Made by a program: the position numbers and the translations under genes | The notes under the pieces: model-generated | Databases searched by the model: none | What the model was told of the DNA's origin: nothing | The model's input: only the letters and a program-made list of their open reading frames with translations | Part shown: positions 40,760 to 52,599 of the stretch, in pieces | Layout: each line of letters opens with the position of its first letter | Position numbering within the stretch: the first letter of the stretch is position 1 | Origin: Epiperipatus broadwayi | Lineage: Eukaryota > Onychophora > Udeonychophora > Euonychophora > Peripatidae | Length of the DNA stretch: 64,000 nt | Reading direction: 5' to 3' | NCBI GenBank assembly: GCA_028023455.1 | Contig: JAQFVV010012420.1 | Coordinates: 8,821,194 to 8,885,193 of the forward strand

Positions 40760-41621
40760 GAGGGAGTATCCAAAAAACCTGAAATCATTTTCTGGAGGGT
40801 GAATGTATTGTAGTATATACTTCCACTATATGCCTCTTGTGGGGACCACCCTAAATCAGTCTGCTAATCATCATTATTGAATGAAGTCATGCCATGTAAT
40901 AAATATTTTTGTTGAGTGTGCTTCACTTATTTGTTAATATTTGTGATGACTGAAAAATTAGATGAACATGAAGTTCTATTTCTGTTAGAAAAAGTGGTAG
41001 AGAAAGCCAGTATAATGTTTGGGATGGCTTACAAGCAAGCTACTCTGGGAAAGACACAAGTTTGTGGATGGGTTTAATAGAAATATAGAATTCACTATAT
41101 CTCAAAAAAGTATAGTTAGTGAAGTCTATTATCAAGATAATGCTGATTTTTTTTCTTCGCGAATAGGACTGTTCACTCAGAATTTATTTGTAACAATCAG
41201 GTGTTTTACCTATGACTTTTAAAACATTTGCATAATATGGTAAAACAAAAACATTCTTATTTGTGACAAATTGGTGAGTGCAAGCTTTACCATGACAATG
41301 TGGTTGATGCACAAAGTCTTTAATATGAAACAAATTTTAATTAAAACCAGTATTATTCAGCTTATCCATCAGCCATATTCATCTCATTTTATTTCATGTG
41401 ACTTTCTTTTTATTCCCCTGAATGAAAAATGCCTCAAAAGAAAAATTTTTGTAAGTGGTGAAAAAAAAAAGATGGATGCCTTAAAACGAGGACAACGTTA
41501 AAATGTAGAAAACATGTTTAAACTGATGCATTGCATAATTCAATTTGTAACATCTAAAAATAAATACACACTTGTTTATTACAAATTTCTGAGGGTTTTT
41601 TTTTTTTTGGGGGGGGTACCT
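40760..41621 (+). mobile_element. Mariner-like transposon relic
   Basis: This is a DNA transposon remnant of about 860 bp. The transposase is broken but readable. The N-terminal helix-turn-helix wording is at about 40960-41065 (MTEKLDEHEVLFLLEK, then MFGMAYKQATLGKTQVCGW; the family's ...ALSRTQVFEW). YHDNVVDAQSL is near 41290 (the family's HDNAPAH block around the second catalytic Asp). HQPYSSHFISCDFLFIPLNEKCLKRK is at 41371-41445, matching the HPPYSPDLAPCDFFLFPKLK block. Inverted ends are recognisable as GAGGGAGTATCCAAAAAACCT on the left and, inverted, GGTACC-C-run-A-run-CCCTCAGAAAT on the right. Frameshifts and stops make it inactive. Confidence 0.85.
41019..41501 (+). pseudogene. Mariner transposase fragments
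   Basis: Two open fragments in different frames (41019-41222 and 41271-41501) lie inside the mariner relic. The second ends in the C-terminal wording of mariner transposases (HQPYSSHF...CDFLFIP). The third catalytic Asp expected of this family would lie in this block; the family's SPDLAPCDF is changed here to SSHFISCDF, leaving one Asp. Confidence 0.75.
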
Positions 41622-41709
41622 TTTTATATGCTATGATTATAAATTTAAATGTGACTAAATAAATGGATTATATTTCAAAAGATCATTAGCATCTGAAAAT
41701 AAATTCTTG

Positions 41710-42757
41710 ATGCTTTAATTATAAACATTTACAAGATTTCTTTATTGATTTAACTGTTAAATTAAAAAATAATTATATATCAATTATATATACATGTATA
41801 CATAAATACACACGATTAACGATTAACGCTTTGCAGAACTAGATAATTGAAAAACTTATATTTATAGGGTAATATTTACAATGGTAGCCACAAAATGTTT
41901 GATGAAATTTTTTTTATGTTTAAATTCGTTGATATGTGATAAACTACCGATGATTTAAATAAGTTATCATGTTATATGGATAACAAAATTCCAACCTGAT
42001 TTTATCAGCATATTGTCGATATCTACAGGGAAAAGTAAATCCCATTCTATCTACTTTAAGCCTGAATAATCTATGGACAACTGTTGGTAGTATTAACCAA
42101 ATCTTAGAAACCAGTCCTGTTCAAGTGTAGATCTTATATTTACTTCTAGATTGACTTTCAAAAAGATTTTTTAAAAAATATTATATGGTGATAAAATCAG
42201 TTTGGAATTTTGTTATGCATATAACATGATAACTTATTTAAATCATCTGTGGTTTATCACATTTCAACGAATTTAAGCATAAAAAAAATCCATCAAAACA
42301 TTTGGCCATCATGCACTTAATATTTATACATCTGCTCTTTAGGATGTCAAAAAACACTAGACTTAAGGTTTATTTGTTTTTAAAAATTATATGCATTTGA
42401 TTGACAAATTTTTGGTAATAATTCGTTAGAATATTATTAAGTGATATTCTCTTGCATTGAATATGATATAAAGCAATAGTTACAGATTGTTTTATTTAAA
42501 CTATAATTTTTCATATTAGTTTATTTAGATCCTATAAAGAATTTTGAAATTCTCGGTTAATATTTAAAACTATTTATGTTGTGGCTACCATTGTAAATAT
42601 TATCCTATAAATATAAGTTTTTCAATTATCTAGTTCTGCAAAGCGTTAATCGTGTGTATTTATGTATACATGTATATATATAATTGATATATTAATTTTT
42701 TTTAATTTAACAGTTAAATCAATAAAGAAATCTTGTAAATGTTTATAATTAAAGCAT
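41710..42757. mobile_element. Long inverted-repeat element of about 1.05 kb
   Basis: The left arm 41710-42010 (ATGCTTTAATTATAAAC...AAAATTCCAACCTGATTTTATC) is mirrored by 42185-42757, ending GTTTATAATTAAAGCAT. The right arm holds about 270 bp (42305-42578) that the left arm lacks, probably an insertion. The centre, about 175 bp, has no open frame. Inner phrases such as ATAACATGATAACTTATTTAAATCATC pair well; divergence is moderate. No clear target duplication was found. It fits a non-autonomous foldback or MITE-type DNA transposon. Confidence 0.8.
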
Positions 42758-42759
42758 GA

Positions 42760-44490
42760 GATTAAAAAAAATCATGTTAAGCAAACATTATTATACTGCT
42801 AATTGTGACATATCCATCTGTTCTCTTGAAAAGATAAGAAAAAATAGAATATTCTCATTATTAAATCTTTCATATCGTAAGAACGGTAATGCGAATCAGT
42901 AAGTTTCACTCACTTCATCTTGTAATAAGTCTTTTATCAAGATTTAATAATTTTTAAATTAATATCTTGATATAGTATTATGTTTTTGCTGTTAATTTAC
43001 AATTCGTGTGTTTACAATGAGGGTAATATTATTTTTGTTATTAATAATAGTAATTTGTCCTATTTTTACTTAACTTACATTATATTATTTTACGATACGA
43101 TAATGTCATTAACAAATTTAAAAAATCGTATAGTTAATTGCCGAGAGGTTCCATAACATTAGAACGGGTGATAGGAAACAATTCAATCGATCAAACTAGG
43201 ATTTTTTTTTTTTTGCGTTACTTAACTGAGAATCGATTCTCTGCTAAAAAAAATTTTAAAGTTAAATCAATTTGATCTGTTATAATTTTAACATTAATTT
43301 TTTTATTATCTATTTCATTTTTTTAGCATTGTTTATTTTAAACAATTTTATTTTTAAAATATTCACATCATATTTCAATCAAGCTAGTTATGTGTTTAAA
43401 GAACATCATATAATCATTGCATATATTTCTTTCATCCTTTATCATGAATGCTTTTACATATTATTAAATAAATAAAATCTAAGCAAATAAATAAATATAA
43501 TTTTATAAGTTAAATGTTTAATAGATCAGAAAATAACACACTAGTAAAGTATGATGTTAGTTAATGGCTGGATAATATTTTTGAGAGATGGACTATCCGG
43601 GAGTCAGTTATTAATTGCAATACTTCCAAGAATCAAAATCTAGTTATAGAGTAGGAAAAAATGAATCAAATAAATAAATGAAAGGTAGATTCAGGCAATA
43701 ATAACTTGGATAGCAAGTATTTAAACCATAGAGCTGTTTAGTTAGCATATTAAAAGTAATTCTAAGTTATATTCACAAGGCAGAGCAATTAAATGTTTGT
43801 TTTAATAACCTTGTAAATAAATGACCATATCATAATTTTATAATATTCAAATTATACAATGCTAAATAATCTGTAATATTTTACAGATATAAACTTCCTA
43901 CCCCTGGTAAAGTGGTGAATATTAAATGCTACAGCTAGAAGGCAGATCCATTATTTACAGCGACAGTTTGTTTTAAGTGATTGTTTTCTATCTTACATAT
44001 GATTTATTAAGGCAAATATTTTCACAGTTAAAAGACAATGTGGGTTCATGAATGTTTATATTTGCTTGATATTAATTATTAACATTATATTGATATTTTT
44101 GGATGGATCTAATCAGCATTGTTCTGGATATAAAAATCATTCAAAGCTGTTGTATTACAGAGGTCTTTTTAATAGCCTTCAAAGATAAAATGGAAAGAAA
44201 GTGTGTATCACTACTTCTGATAATTGACAAATAGTGAGTATTGTCTAAATGTTGACTACATGAAAAAGTTTTTCAGAATTATCCATTTTTGCCTAGTCTA
44301 TATTTTGACATCATATCTCAAACATAGCAGAGGAATATATTAACCATCATGCCATGATTCCTTTCAAATATGTCTTATATGCATATAGTCTAAAAATATG
44401 TGTGCATTTAGACAGTAAATAAACTACATACATATATATATAAAACAAGTTATAAATTTCATAACTTGCTTTTAAGCTTGCATTTTATGA
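42760..44490. other. AT-rich non-coding stretch
   Basis: No gene was recognised. The frame 43272-43475 is hydrophobic low-complexity translation of AT-rich DNA. A less AT-rich patch lies at 43130-43200 without coding potential. Confidence 0.5.
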
Positions 44491-44625
44491 TCACTAGATG
44501 GACCTTACCAATAGCTCTAAACAAGCTTTGTTTTTATAAGTGCCGAGAGAGATTTTTTATTCTATCTCTTTCGGCACTTATAAAAACAAAGCTTGTTTAG
44601 AGCTATTGATAAGCTCTATCTAGCG
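44491..44625. repeat. Near-perfect 44 bp hairpin (MITE or miRNA-like fold)
   Basis: Arms 44510-44553 and 44564-44607 pair with a single mismatch around a 10-base loop. Weaker pairing extends both sides by about 15 bp. The stem carries AGCTCTAAACAAGC and TAAGTGCCGA. It is flanked on both sides by TA-rich tracts (44426-44442 and 44627-44649). The fold is longer and more perfect than a usual animal pre-miRNA, so a small inverted-repeat transposon that inserted at TA is the simpler reading. Confidence 0.8.
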
Positions 44626-44879
44626 TTCATATATATATATATATATATAACTTATAAATCAATATCTCTATTCCAATTATAATATATATATATATATATA
44701 TATTTCTACGAACAAATGCAATAATTAATACAGTAAACAAAATTTTTAAAAAAATATCAACTATAATTTAAATAGAAGTACTTTCAACAATCTAAGTTGT
44801 CATTATCAACTATATTCAAATTCTATCACAAAAATCATTATAAATATATACAAAAACAATTATATCATAAATCAATTTT

Positions 44880-45096
44880 CTCACAATTCATTAATTTTTA
44901 TATTAGCAGCTTGTCTATTTATTAAATGCTGCTTTCCATATTTTATTAACATAGCTTCTCTAATTTTATGTTTATTATTATTTCTTTCAATACATATAAT
45001 CTTAACTTTATTAAAATCAAAATCAAAACCATAATTACATGTATCATTATGATCAAAAAATACTGAAAGTGATACATCATCATTTTTAACACTCAC
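44880..45096 (-). pseudogene. GIY-YIG endonuclease C-terminal fragment (Penelope-like)
   Basis: This is a 71-residue open frame reading FFDHNDTCNYGFDFDFNKV, KIICIERNNNKHKIREAMLIK and HLINRQAANIKINEL. It matches in order the C-terminal half of GIY-YIG nuclease domains carried by Penelope-like retroelements (HN...FDFDNVKIL, a short loop, then KRxxxEMxxIK and LN). The catalytic Glu of the helix is kept (REAMLIK). A hammerhead-like core lies about 70 bp beyond on the same strand (44778-44810: TTGATAAT, stem CAAC/GTTG, GAAAGT), as expected at a Penelope-like 3' end. It is inverted relative to the copy at 45205-45470. Confidence 0.65.
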
Positions 45097-45204
45097 TTGA
45101 TAAATAATTAAAAAAATAGGTGTAATATTTTAAATCAAAGTTGTGTGATATATAAATGAATTTGTGTTTGTGGAAAAGCATATATAAATGAATCTCAGTG
45201 TACA

Positions 45205-45475
45205 TTGGAGAAGAGATCAAAGGAGCATTTATTGTTGTATAAATGAGCACAAAAATCAAGACAAGCAAATGTTAAAATGATAAAGTATCCCCTTCAGTAT
45301 TTTTTGATCATAATGTTTTTGATTTTAATAAAGTTAAGATTACATGTATTGAAAGAAATAATAATAAACATAAAATTAGAGAAGCTATGTTAATAAAATA
45401 TGGAAACCCGCATTTAATAAATAGACAAGCTACTAATATAAAAATTAATGAATTGTGTGAAAACTGATTTATGAC
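45205..45475 (+). pseudogene. GIY-YIG endonuclease fragment, inverted partner
   Basis: Read through frameshifts this gives VYIGE near 45198 (YIG part of the GIY-YIG signature), INEHK near 45239, SRQANVKMIK near 45256, SPSVFFDHNVFDFNKVKI at about 45287-45340, then REAMLIKYG and HLINRQATNIKINELCEN. The last 170 bp mirror the minus-strand frame 44880-45085. GIY-YIG domains are the endonuclease of canonical Penelope-like elements; no RT is attached here. The fragment ends about 30 bp before a TA run at 45502. Confidence 0.65.
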
Positions 45476-45499
45476 ATAATTGTTTTTGTATACATTTAT

Positions 45500-45501
<2 letters not shown>

Positions 45502-45554
<53 letters not shown>
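45502..45554. repeat. (AT)n microsatellite
   Basis: This is a pure TA run of about 52 bp between the Penelope-like fragment and repeat Q copy 2. Frames with Tyr-Ile runs through it are artefacts. Confidence 0.96.
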
Positions 45555-45557
<3 letters not shown>

Positions 45558-46810
45558 AATGGGATGGAAAGTTATAGGTGACATATGGGGGTGGGTGGGA
45601 ATCATCACTATCTTCATAAATAATCAATGATAAATAAATAAAAATATAAAATGAATATGAGATTAAAAAAGTCAGCATGGAATAAATAATATATAGTAGT
45701 TAATATTTATACTAATTCTAAGTTATAACCTACAGATTACCCAGCATTATATGAGAATAACTTAAATCAAAAACTCATCAGCATTCAACAGTCAATAATA
45801 ATCAACAAAGAATATGCAAAAATCAATAGTCAACCTTGGACTGGATTTAAAGGATGCACACTATAAAGTAGGCTACTTATTTAACCAATTCTAATCTCAG
45901 GGCAGAATATAATAAACAAGACTATTTGACTGCATATACTTCAGTGCTAATCCATCACTCATAATAATAAAAAAATATTTTGGAACACTGATAAACACTG
46001 ATCACCATCAATGCTCTGATCATATAATACTATTAATTATAAACTTATTGCTATAATAATAATATATAAAATGTAGTGTATAAAACTTTAATGTTAGTAC
46101 ATTTGCACCATTCAGGGTTGTCATCTAGATGTCCAAACAGTGACATAAATCCCTATATCTATATAATTAACCATTATGTTATAATATAATACAAGAATCA
46201 TAATCTCTATGAACTGCTACTGTGAGAAAGAGATAAATAAATGTAACAGCTTATTCTAAATTATATTAAAATAACATCACAGATAATTTTTGAAAATAAT
46301 CCCTTAAACTCCAAGCTGTACTAAAATCAAGTCACATGCACTGCTAATTCATGGAAAAGATAGTTGGAGGAATAATGATATTAACACTAAAATATATTTT
46401 TTAAAAATATTTCATAAAATAACTGATTAATAATAAATAAATTAAAAAATGGCATGATAATATGATAATTTAAATTTATACATTCTTATTAAAAATATAG
46501 TTTTATATTTAAAAATGACTAACCATTTGATTTTTATTCATTAGTAGAATTAACTTATTCTATTATTGAGTTATTTTCTTTTTAATAAGTAAAACAGAAA
46601 AATGATTTTTTAATCATAGGTAAAGAATTAAATTAGCTTAGTCATTTGTATAATTTTGGGAGAAAAATAGATGAATAAGGAAAAAACATATCAAATTTAT
46701 TAAAATTAAATTACTTTAAAAAATATTCTTTCTATAATTTTAAAGAAAAAATTCACATGAATAAAAAAATGTTTCATCAGAAAATATTGTCCTATTAGAA
46801 TTATTCACTC
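45554..46810 (+). repeat. Interspersed repeat Q, copy 2
   Basis: The sequence begins TTGTAATGGGATGGAAAG directly after the TA run and follows copy 1 (26940 onward) in order to about 46800, ending near ATGTTTCATCAGAAAATATTG. It is the uninterrupted version of the region where copy 1 carries the 627 bp foldback insertion. No open frame of note. Confidence 0.75.
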
Positions 46811-48840
46811 TTAACAATTACTATCCTCTAAAAATATTTTACCTTCACATGAGAGTATAATGTGCACATTAAAAATACCTTATATCATAGTTTTAATTTT
46901 CTTTGAAGTCTCTCTTTGCAGTTGTAATTTACAGTATCTATATAAATTTTCTTTTCCATTTTAACTTAATTTACACAGCCAAATTTTCTTTATTTTGCAA
47001 TAAAATATTTCAGGCTAACATACAACAAGTTTTTATTCATTTTCTTTCTATTAAATTTTCCAGGTCAAGCTAACACATAGAGACACTTGTGCTCTTGGTT
47101 GGAGACAAGATTTGTGGCAAATTACTTCAGGATAACTTTTCTTTCACATTTTTTCCCAGTGAATACAGGTTACATGGAGATAGATGTTTAACTTTTAGCT
47201 AAACTAAGCACATGGTTTTCTTCATTTTAGAAAACTTTTTTTTTTCTAAATTTCTACTGTTTTTATTATCAGCTTGATTAGAAACTGACTGTTCTCTTCA
47301 ACAGCTGGGTCAGCAACTGATCTCTTTTTACAAGAGACTGGGGTCTTCTGATTGACTCACAAATTCTATTTTTGAAACAAACCTGTCTCTAACAAATTAA
47401 AATTCTCTCTCCTGATGACAAAATTAAACACTAACTAATTAGGTTCATTTTTACAAAAAAAGGAATTGTTCAGTTATTTCCTTCTTCTTTTTTAATTACA
47501 AAATAAATCAAAAAAATCCCATGTACTTGTTTTTCTTATGCCAAAATAAATTAATCTTTTATGCCAAAAGAGAAATGGGATCATCATTAAATTACATTGA
47601 TTTGGGAAACACTGCTTGTTGTATTAAAGAGAGATAAAAGGGAATGGAAAATACACAATTCTAATTGTCCAAAACAAAATTTAACAAAAATGTTAATTTT
47701 TTTTTACTCTTTTCTTTTAAAATTTTATTATTTATCTTTCATAAAAGTTAGAATTAAAATTTATAAAACAATTTACTGACAAAAAATTTCTTCTCTTAAT
47801 ACATTTTCAAAGTTAAAATTAAAACTTGTAAATAGATAAAACTATTGAAGAGAGAGAACAAAAGAGATTGTTTATCTGATTTTATATTTTTCTTTCTCTT
47901 TTATAAACATTTATATATTATAATACATTTTAAATATTCATATTATTATTAAAAATGTAATGTTTGAGAATTTTCCTATTATCATTTAGTAAAGGTAAAT
48001 ATCTAAATCAAGACTTATTATAATAATATGATGTAATTAAATACTATTATTATTTTTAAAAAAAAACATCTAGGAAAATTAAATATTATTTTCCCATTAA
48101 TTAATCTATTCTAAACTTAATGAGCTTGTAAAATTGGCACGACCAGTGCCCACGATATTACAATATTAATATATGTACACATTTAAACTTGTAGATGAAG
48201 CAGTGACCTGACTTTTGTTTCAAAATGTAGTCTACACAATTTCCGAATAATTAGTAAACATTTAATGAGAGTATGAACAAAATATTATGAGCAATTTTTG
48301 GCTAATTGTTTATTGCTTTGTTTCCAAGCAGTACTGTATTTATCCTGGGATTATCTTTTAATGATCTTATTACATTCAATTTACCAATCTGAGAAATCTT
48401 ACACCTTTCCTTAAATTATTTTATTAAGCAATTAATAATCTAATGCTTACATAAAAATGGTTCTAAAATGGACATAGATGGTGTCTATTACTTAACACTG
48501 ATTAATAAAAGTTAATAAAATCATATTAATATTTTACTTCTAAGGACTTACTAAAGTATATAATTGTTTTAGTGTAATGAAAATAAATTGTTTTGTTTTC
48601 AAAACTGTTAGGTGTTTGAAATTTTCAGAATATTAGATTGAATAGTGTAAAATAGCTAAAATATGATCTTTTTTGATTCAGGAAAGTTACGTAGTATAAA
48701 ATTAGTAGTAAGAATTTTTGTAGTGCAATCTAGTAATCTTTTGTTAGATACAATGCTAAATGATGACTTTTTTAAAATCAAAAAAAGTCATCATGAAATT
48801 TATAAGAATATTATCTAATTGCATCTTTTATGTATTTTAG
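46810..48840 (+). other. Probable intron or upstream region of the RFX gene
   Basis: No exon was recognised. In particular I did not find wording for the RFX DNA-binding domain (R-R-L-G-T-R, KYHYYG). 47040-47400 is slightly less AT-rich. The sequence just before 48841 (CTTTTATGTATTTTAG) is a normal 3' splice site. Confidence 0.45.
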
Positions 48841-48918
48841 GTGGATACCTTCTTGATGATGTACAAAACACATTGCCAATGTATTCTTGATACTGCTATA
48901 AATGGAAATTTTGAGGAG
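48841..48918 (+). CDS. RFX6: RFX6-like transcription factor, exon A (partial gene)
   Basis: This internal exon is 78 bp, 26 codons, phase 0 at both ends, between TTTTAG and GTAATG splice sites. It encodes [20 protein letters not shown], then NGNFEE. That is the start of the conserved region after the DNA-binding domain of the RFX4/6 type proteins (family wording: K-V-x-T-x-x-M-M-Y-x-T-H-C-x-x-I-L-D). The THCQCILD and NGNFEE wording is closest to vertebrate RFX6 as I recall it; RFX4 has RANFDE. RFX6 is a nuclear winged-helix factor that binds X-box DNA and, in vertebrates, directs endocrine pancreas and gut cell fate. The extra codons after 48918 in the same frame are intron. Exon B continues in frame. 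Confidence 0.88.
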
Positions 48919-49283
48919 GTAATGCTATTCACTATTGACATAGTTTTATTATTCTTATATATAAATCTCAATAGTTGTTCATTTTTTATAAAATTATATA
49001 ATTTTACAAACTTGTACTGTTTAAGTTAATATGAAAAGTAAAGATAACAATAAAATAAGTTTTAAAAGCACTGAGTTAGCTTTCAACAGATTGCTGCCAG
49101 AATCATAGTGCTCAATAGAACTGTTCTGTTAATATATATATATTGAAACAGATATATTGTTTTACATATATATTTAGAAGATCCCTCCCCCCCCCCCATT
49201 AAAAAGACTAATAATATTTTGTCAGACTAGTAATATTTTTAATATAAAAAAAGGTCTAATAATATTTTAAAAAAAACTAAATG

Positions 49284-49387
49284 TTTTTTTTCATATGTCA
49301 TAGCATCGGCCAGGAAGCGAACCCACAACCGTCTGCAACCAACTACTTGTTGCAAGGCGGCTGCGATGACCTCTCAGCTAACAACGC
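49284..49387 (-). repeat. tRNA-derived SINE, second copy, with target duplication
   Basis: This is the reverse complement of the 2582-2691 element: A-box wording TTAGCTGAGAGGTCATCG, B-box TGGGTTCGCTTCC (minus strand near 49325-49313), GCTATGACATATG and an A tail of 8. Direct duplications AAAAACTAAATG at 49272-49283 and 49393-49404 flank it, showing LINE-type retroposition. Its position in the RFX intron on the opposite strand means it does not supply a sense exon. Confidence 0.9.
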
Positions 49388-50489
49388 TTGACAAAAACTA
49401 AATGTTTTGAAGAAAAAGAAGAAGTAATCATAATTTGTTAATTCGTAACGATTTGATGAAATGAAAAGAAAATCAAACTTTTCAAAGAAAATAAAGAAAA
49501 AAGCAAATACGTTTATATTTGCAATTAAAGAAAATATAAATCTTTCTTTATTATCAATTAAATAAAAAAATCGTCAAACATTAAAACTCTGATTGAAGAA
49601 AACTTCTAAGACAGAATAACTTTAGGTTGCCCAGGCAATAAAAAAAATCAAGATTCGAAAACACATGAAGGCAGATAATCGAAAATAGTCTAATTAAAAG
49701 TCTGTTCCCAATAAAGAGAAACTGTCCAATGATCTGGGGAATTAAAAAATGTGGACAAGGATGAAAGAGCTGCTACCAATGGAAGAAAAGGAACATGTAA
49801 GCTGAATCCGTTCTGATAGAGAAAAAAAATATAATTAGTCTGGAAAATCAGCAGAAGTGAGTATTAGTATTATTATAGTCAATTGATTCAGATATACAAG
49901 ATTTAGCTACAAGTCTATTAAAAAAGTGATTTAATGGAACCATCAAACAGCCTAATAAAAAATCATCATAATATGATCTTCGGCTAGAGACTGCTTGTCC
50001 TCTCTCCATCTGCAAAACATATGAGCTCCAAACCTTGCCTAGAAGTTTTAATGTGCCGTTCAAGACAGAACCCCCAGTTATTTAGTAATGCAGTAATAAA
50101 CGACATGAAATTTAAAGGTAAGCAATTAAAAATGATTCAATCACAATAAAATATGAATTAAAATTATAGCTATTAATTTTTATAAAACAAAAGAGAGAAA
50201 ATGTTATATAAAATGCCTTAAGAAAAGTTTTCACAATCAACTATTAACTTCAGTCAAAAGTTGACGGTAGTTTTTTTTATCTTTATTTAAAAATGAAAAC
50301 AAGAAATGAAAATCGTTATTATTTAATTAAAAACACTCACACACATATATGTGTGTTATATATTTCATTAGTTAAACGCAAATTATTTCATAAAATTTCA
50401 GATATGTTCAAATAATATAAATACTTCTAATAATAATTGTAATAATTATTTCAAATGAACCAGATAAATGTAAATGTCAGTCAAAGATA

Positions 50490-51510
50490 TAGTAAAAATA
50501 ATAAAACGTATGTGTATAAATATACATTTATACTGGATTGGATTATAAATGCTCCACAAATATGGAATTGCTGATATTACCTCCTTATAATAAAAGGCTA
50601 TATGAATCATAAATACTTTTGTGCGTGTTATATATATATATCTTGATAAAATAATAAAATGTATGTGTATAAGCATTTATACTGGAGTGGATTATAAATG
50701 CTCCACAAAAATGGAATTGCTGATATTACCTGCTTACCTACCTGTAATGATTATTAAAATAATAAAATGCTATATGAACCATAAATACTTATATGTATTT
50801 TAGCTGTATTTTAATAAAATAATAAAATGTATGTGTATGAATATACATCTATACTGGATTGGATTATAAATGCTCCACAAATATGGAATTACTGATATTA
50901 CCTGCTTACCTACCTGTAATGATACTCAAAATAATAAAATGCTATATAAATCATAAATACTTATATGCACTTTAGCTGTATCTTAATGAAATAATAAAAT
51001 GTATGTGTATAAATATGTATCTACCTGAAATGCTTTCACATACCTGGAATAATAATTGTACTACTGATAGTATCTGCACATCTACTCAAAATGTTTCTAC
51101 TGACCCGGAATAAATGATTACAAACATTGATGTATTACTATAATATGTATACCTACCTAAAATGCTTTCACATACCTGGAATAACAAGTGTAATACTGAT
51201 ATTATTTGTTCATCTACTTTAAATGCTTGTATAGATTTGAAATCAATAATCAAAAACATTTATTTATAAATTGTATATGTGTACATGCTTAAAAATGCTT
51301 TTTCAGATCTGGAATAAATGGTTAAAAGCATTTTCTTATTAATTGTATATGTATATCTATCTGAAATGCTTCTATCAATATCAGAAGGTGATTATGAACA
51401 CATATATTATCTGCATCCCTACTTGATATGCTTCTGTCAGCATAAAAATGTGATTATTAATACTTATATATTAATTGTATACATATATCTGTCTGAAATG
51501 TATTTTTAGA
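50490..51510 (+). repeat. Satellite-like tandem array, period about 150-170 bp
   Basis: Units start with AATAATAAAATGTATGTGTAT at about 50497, 50650, 50818 and 50988, giving spacings near 153, 168 and 170. Each contains CTGGATTGGATTATAAATGC, TCCACAAATATGGAATTGC and TGATATTACCTGCTTACC. From 51000 to 51510 the units are more diverged and shorter (CTACCTGAAATGCTTTCACA and CTGGAATAA recur). Peptides read from it are repeats, not genes. Confidence 0.85.
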
Positions 51511-51639
51511 CTTTTTCTCATCATGTGAACTAAAAAATGGGTTTTTGCTTGGATAACCTACCTGAAATATTCCTAGACTTCTTCTCATTATATGAACTAT
51601 ATTAGAAGGGCTTGCCAATGAATTATTGTTAATAAAATT

Positions 51640-51985
51640 GTTGTTATTGAAAATTAATCTAATTGTTTGGTTCCATTTTTGTATCACTAGTTATTCATTG
51701 CATCTTGCTCACGAGAATCTCATGCCTCCTGAGTTATGTTCAGCATAACCAGATGATGGTAAGTAAGGTATGGAACTCTAGTGGCACCATTTGGGAAACC
51801 AAACACAAATTTCTAGATGCTTCCAGTCTCTATAGCAATACATCCTCTGATGAGCAGGAAATATTGTTGTAGGTGGGGAGACGTCTGCATTGGGGAATGT
51901 CAATCAATAGTTCCTTCCTGCAATATGCTCATTAGGAAATAAAACCAACCAAGAGTGGGTTTGGGTGTTGTCCTGTTACAATATA
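51640..51985. other. Less AT-rich segment of unknown origin
   Basis: A patch of more balanced composition with a 69-codon plus frame (51663-51872) and a balanced peptide (QMMVSKVWNSSGTIWETK). It contains CTGATGAGCAGGAAA at 51849, whose stem is too short to count as a hammerhead core. It ends with CTGTTACAATATATA, a phrase also ending the island before 24465. It may be a retroposon fragment; no family is recognised. Confidence 0.35.
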
Positions 51986-52599
51986 TATAATATTACAAAT
52001 TGATGTCTATATTTCTTCAAAATAATATACGTAAATTTATAAATAAATACTAGAAAATACAATATTTAAAAGTTTATAAAAATATATCTATAACCGTCAC
52101 TTAGAAGTGCTTTCAACTATCTTTGTAGTTTTTGTCAATTAATACTTTTAAAATGTCAGCTTACATATATATATATGTGTGTGTGCTTTATAAAGTGGGT
52201 TTTTTTCCTTTCTTCTTTTAGTGAGTGTAATTTCAATGATGAACATCATAATCATAGCTCTCTAGTTTCATAGATGTGTTGCTTTATTTATAATTCAGCT
52301 TGATCATTTATATTGTGTCAATTTTTTTGTTTAAATATTCCAACTATATGATAGCCTGTTTTTCTTTTATTTATCATGTTTTTGTAATATGCTATGAACC
52401 AGGTTTCTTTTACTTTTCTTTTTTCTTTGTTACATTTTATGCATATCAATTTGATAGATTGCAAATTAAATCTATAATCATGTTCTCTTTCATAGTCTCA
52501 GAACAGTCTTATATTCTGGGCTATTTTTAGTATACTTATATAAACATTTATATTGTGCTATTCTGGTTGCAATGGTAGTCATTTATTTACCATAACATA

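Noticed and set aside
48841-49029. 62-residue single-exon reading frame
   Set aside because: Family alignment stops at the GTAATG donor at 48919; the remaining residues are intron translation.
51849-51863. CTGATGAGCAGGAAA as a hammerhead core
   Set aside because: The space between the two conserved words is too short to form stem II.
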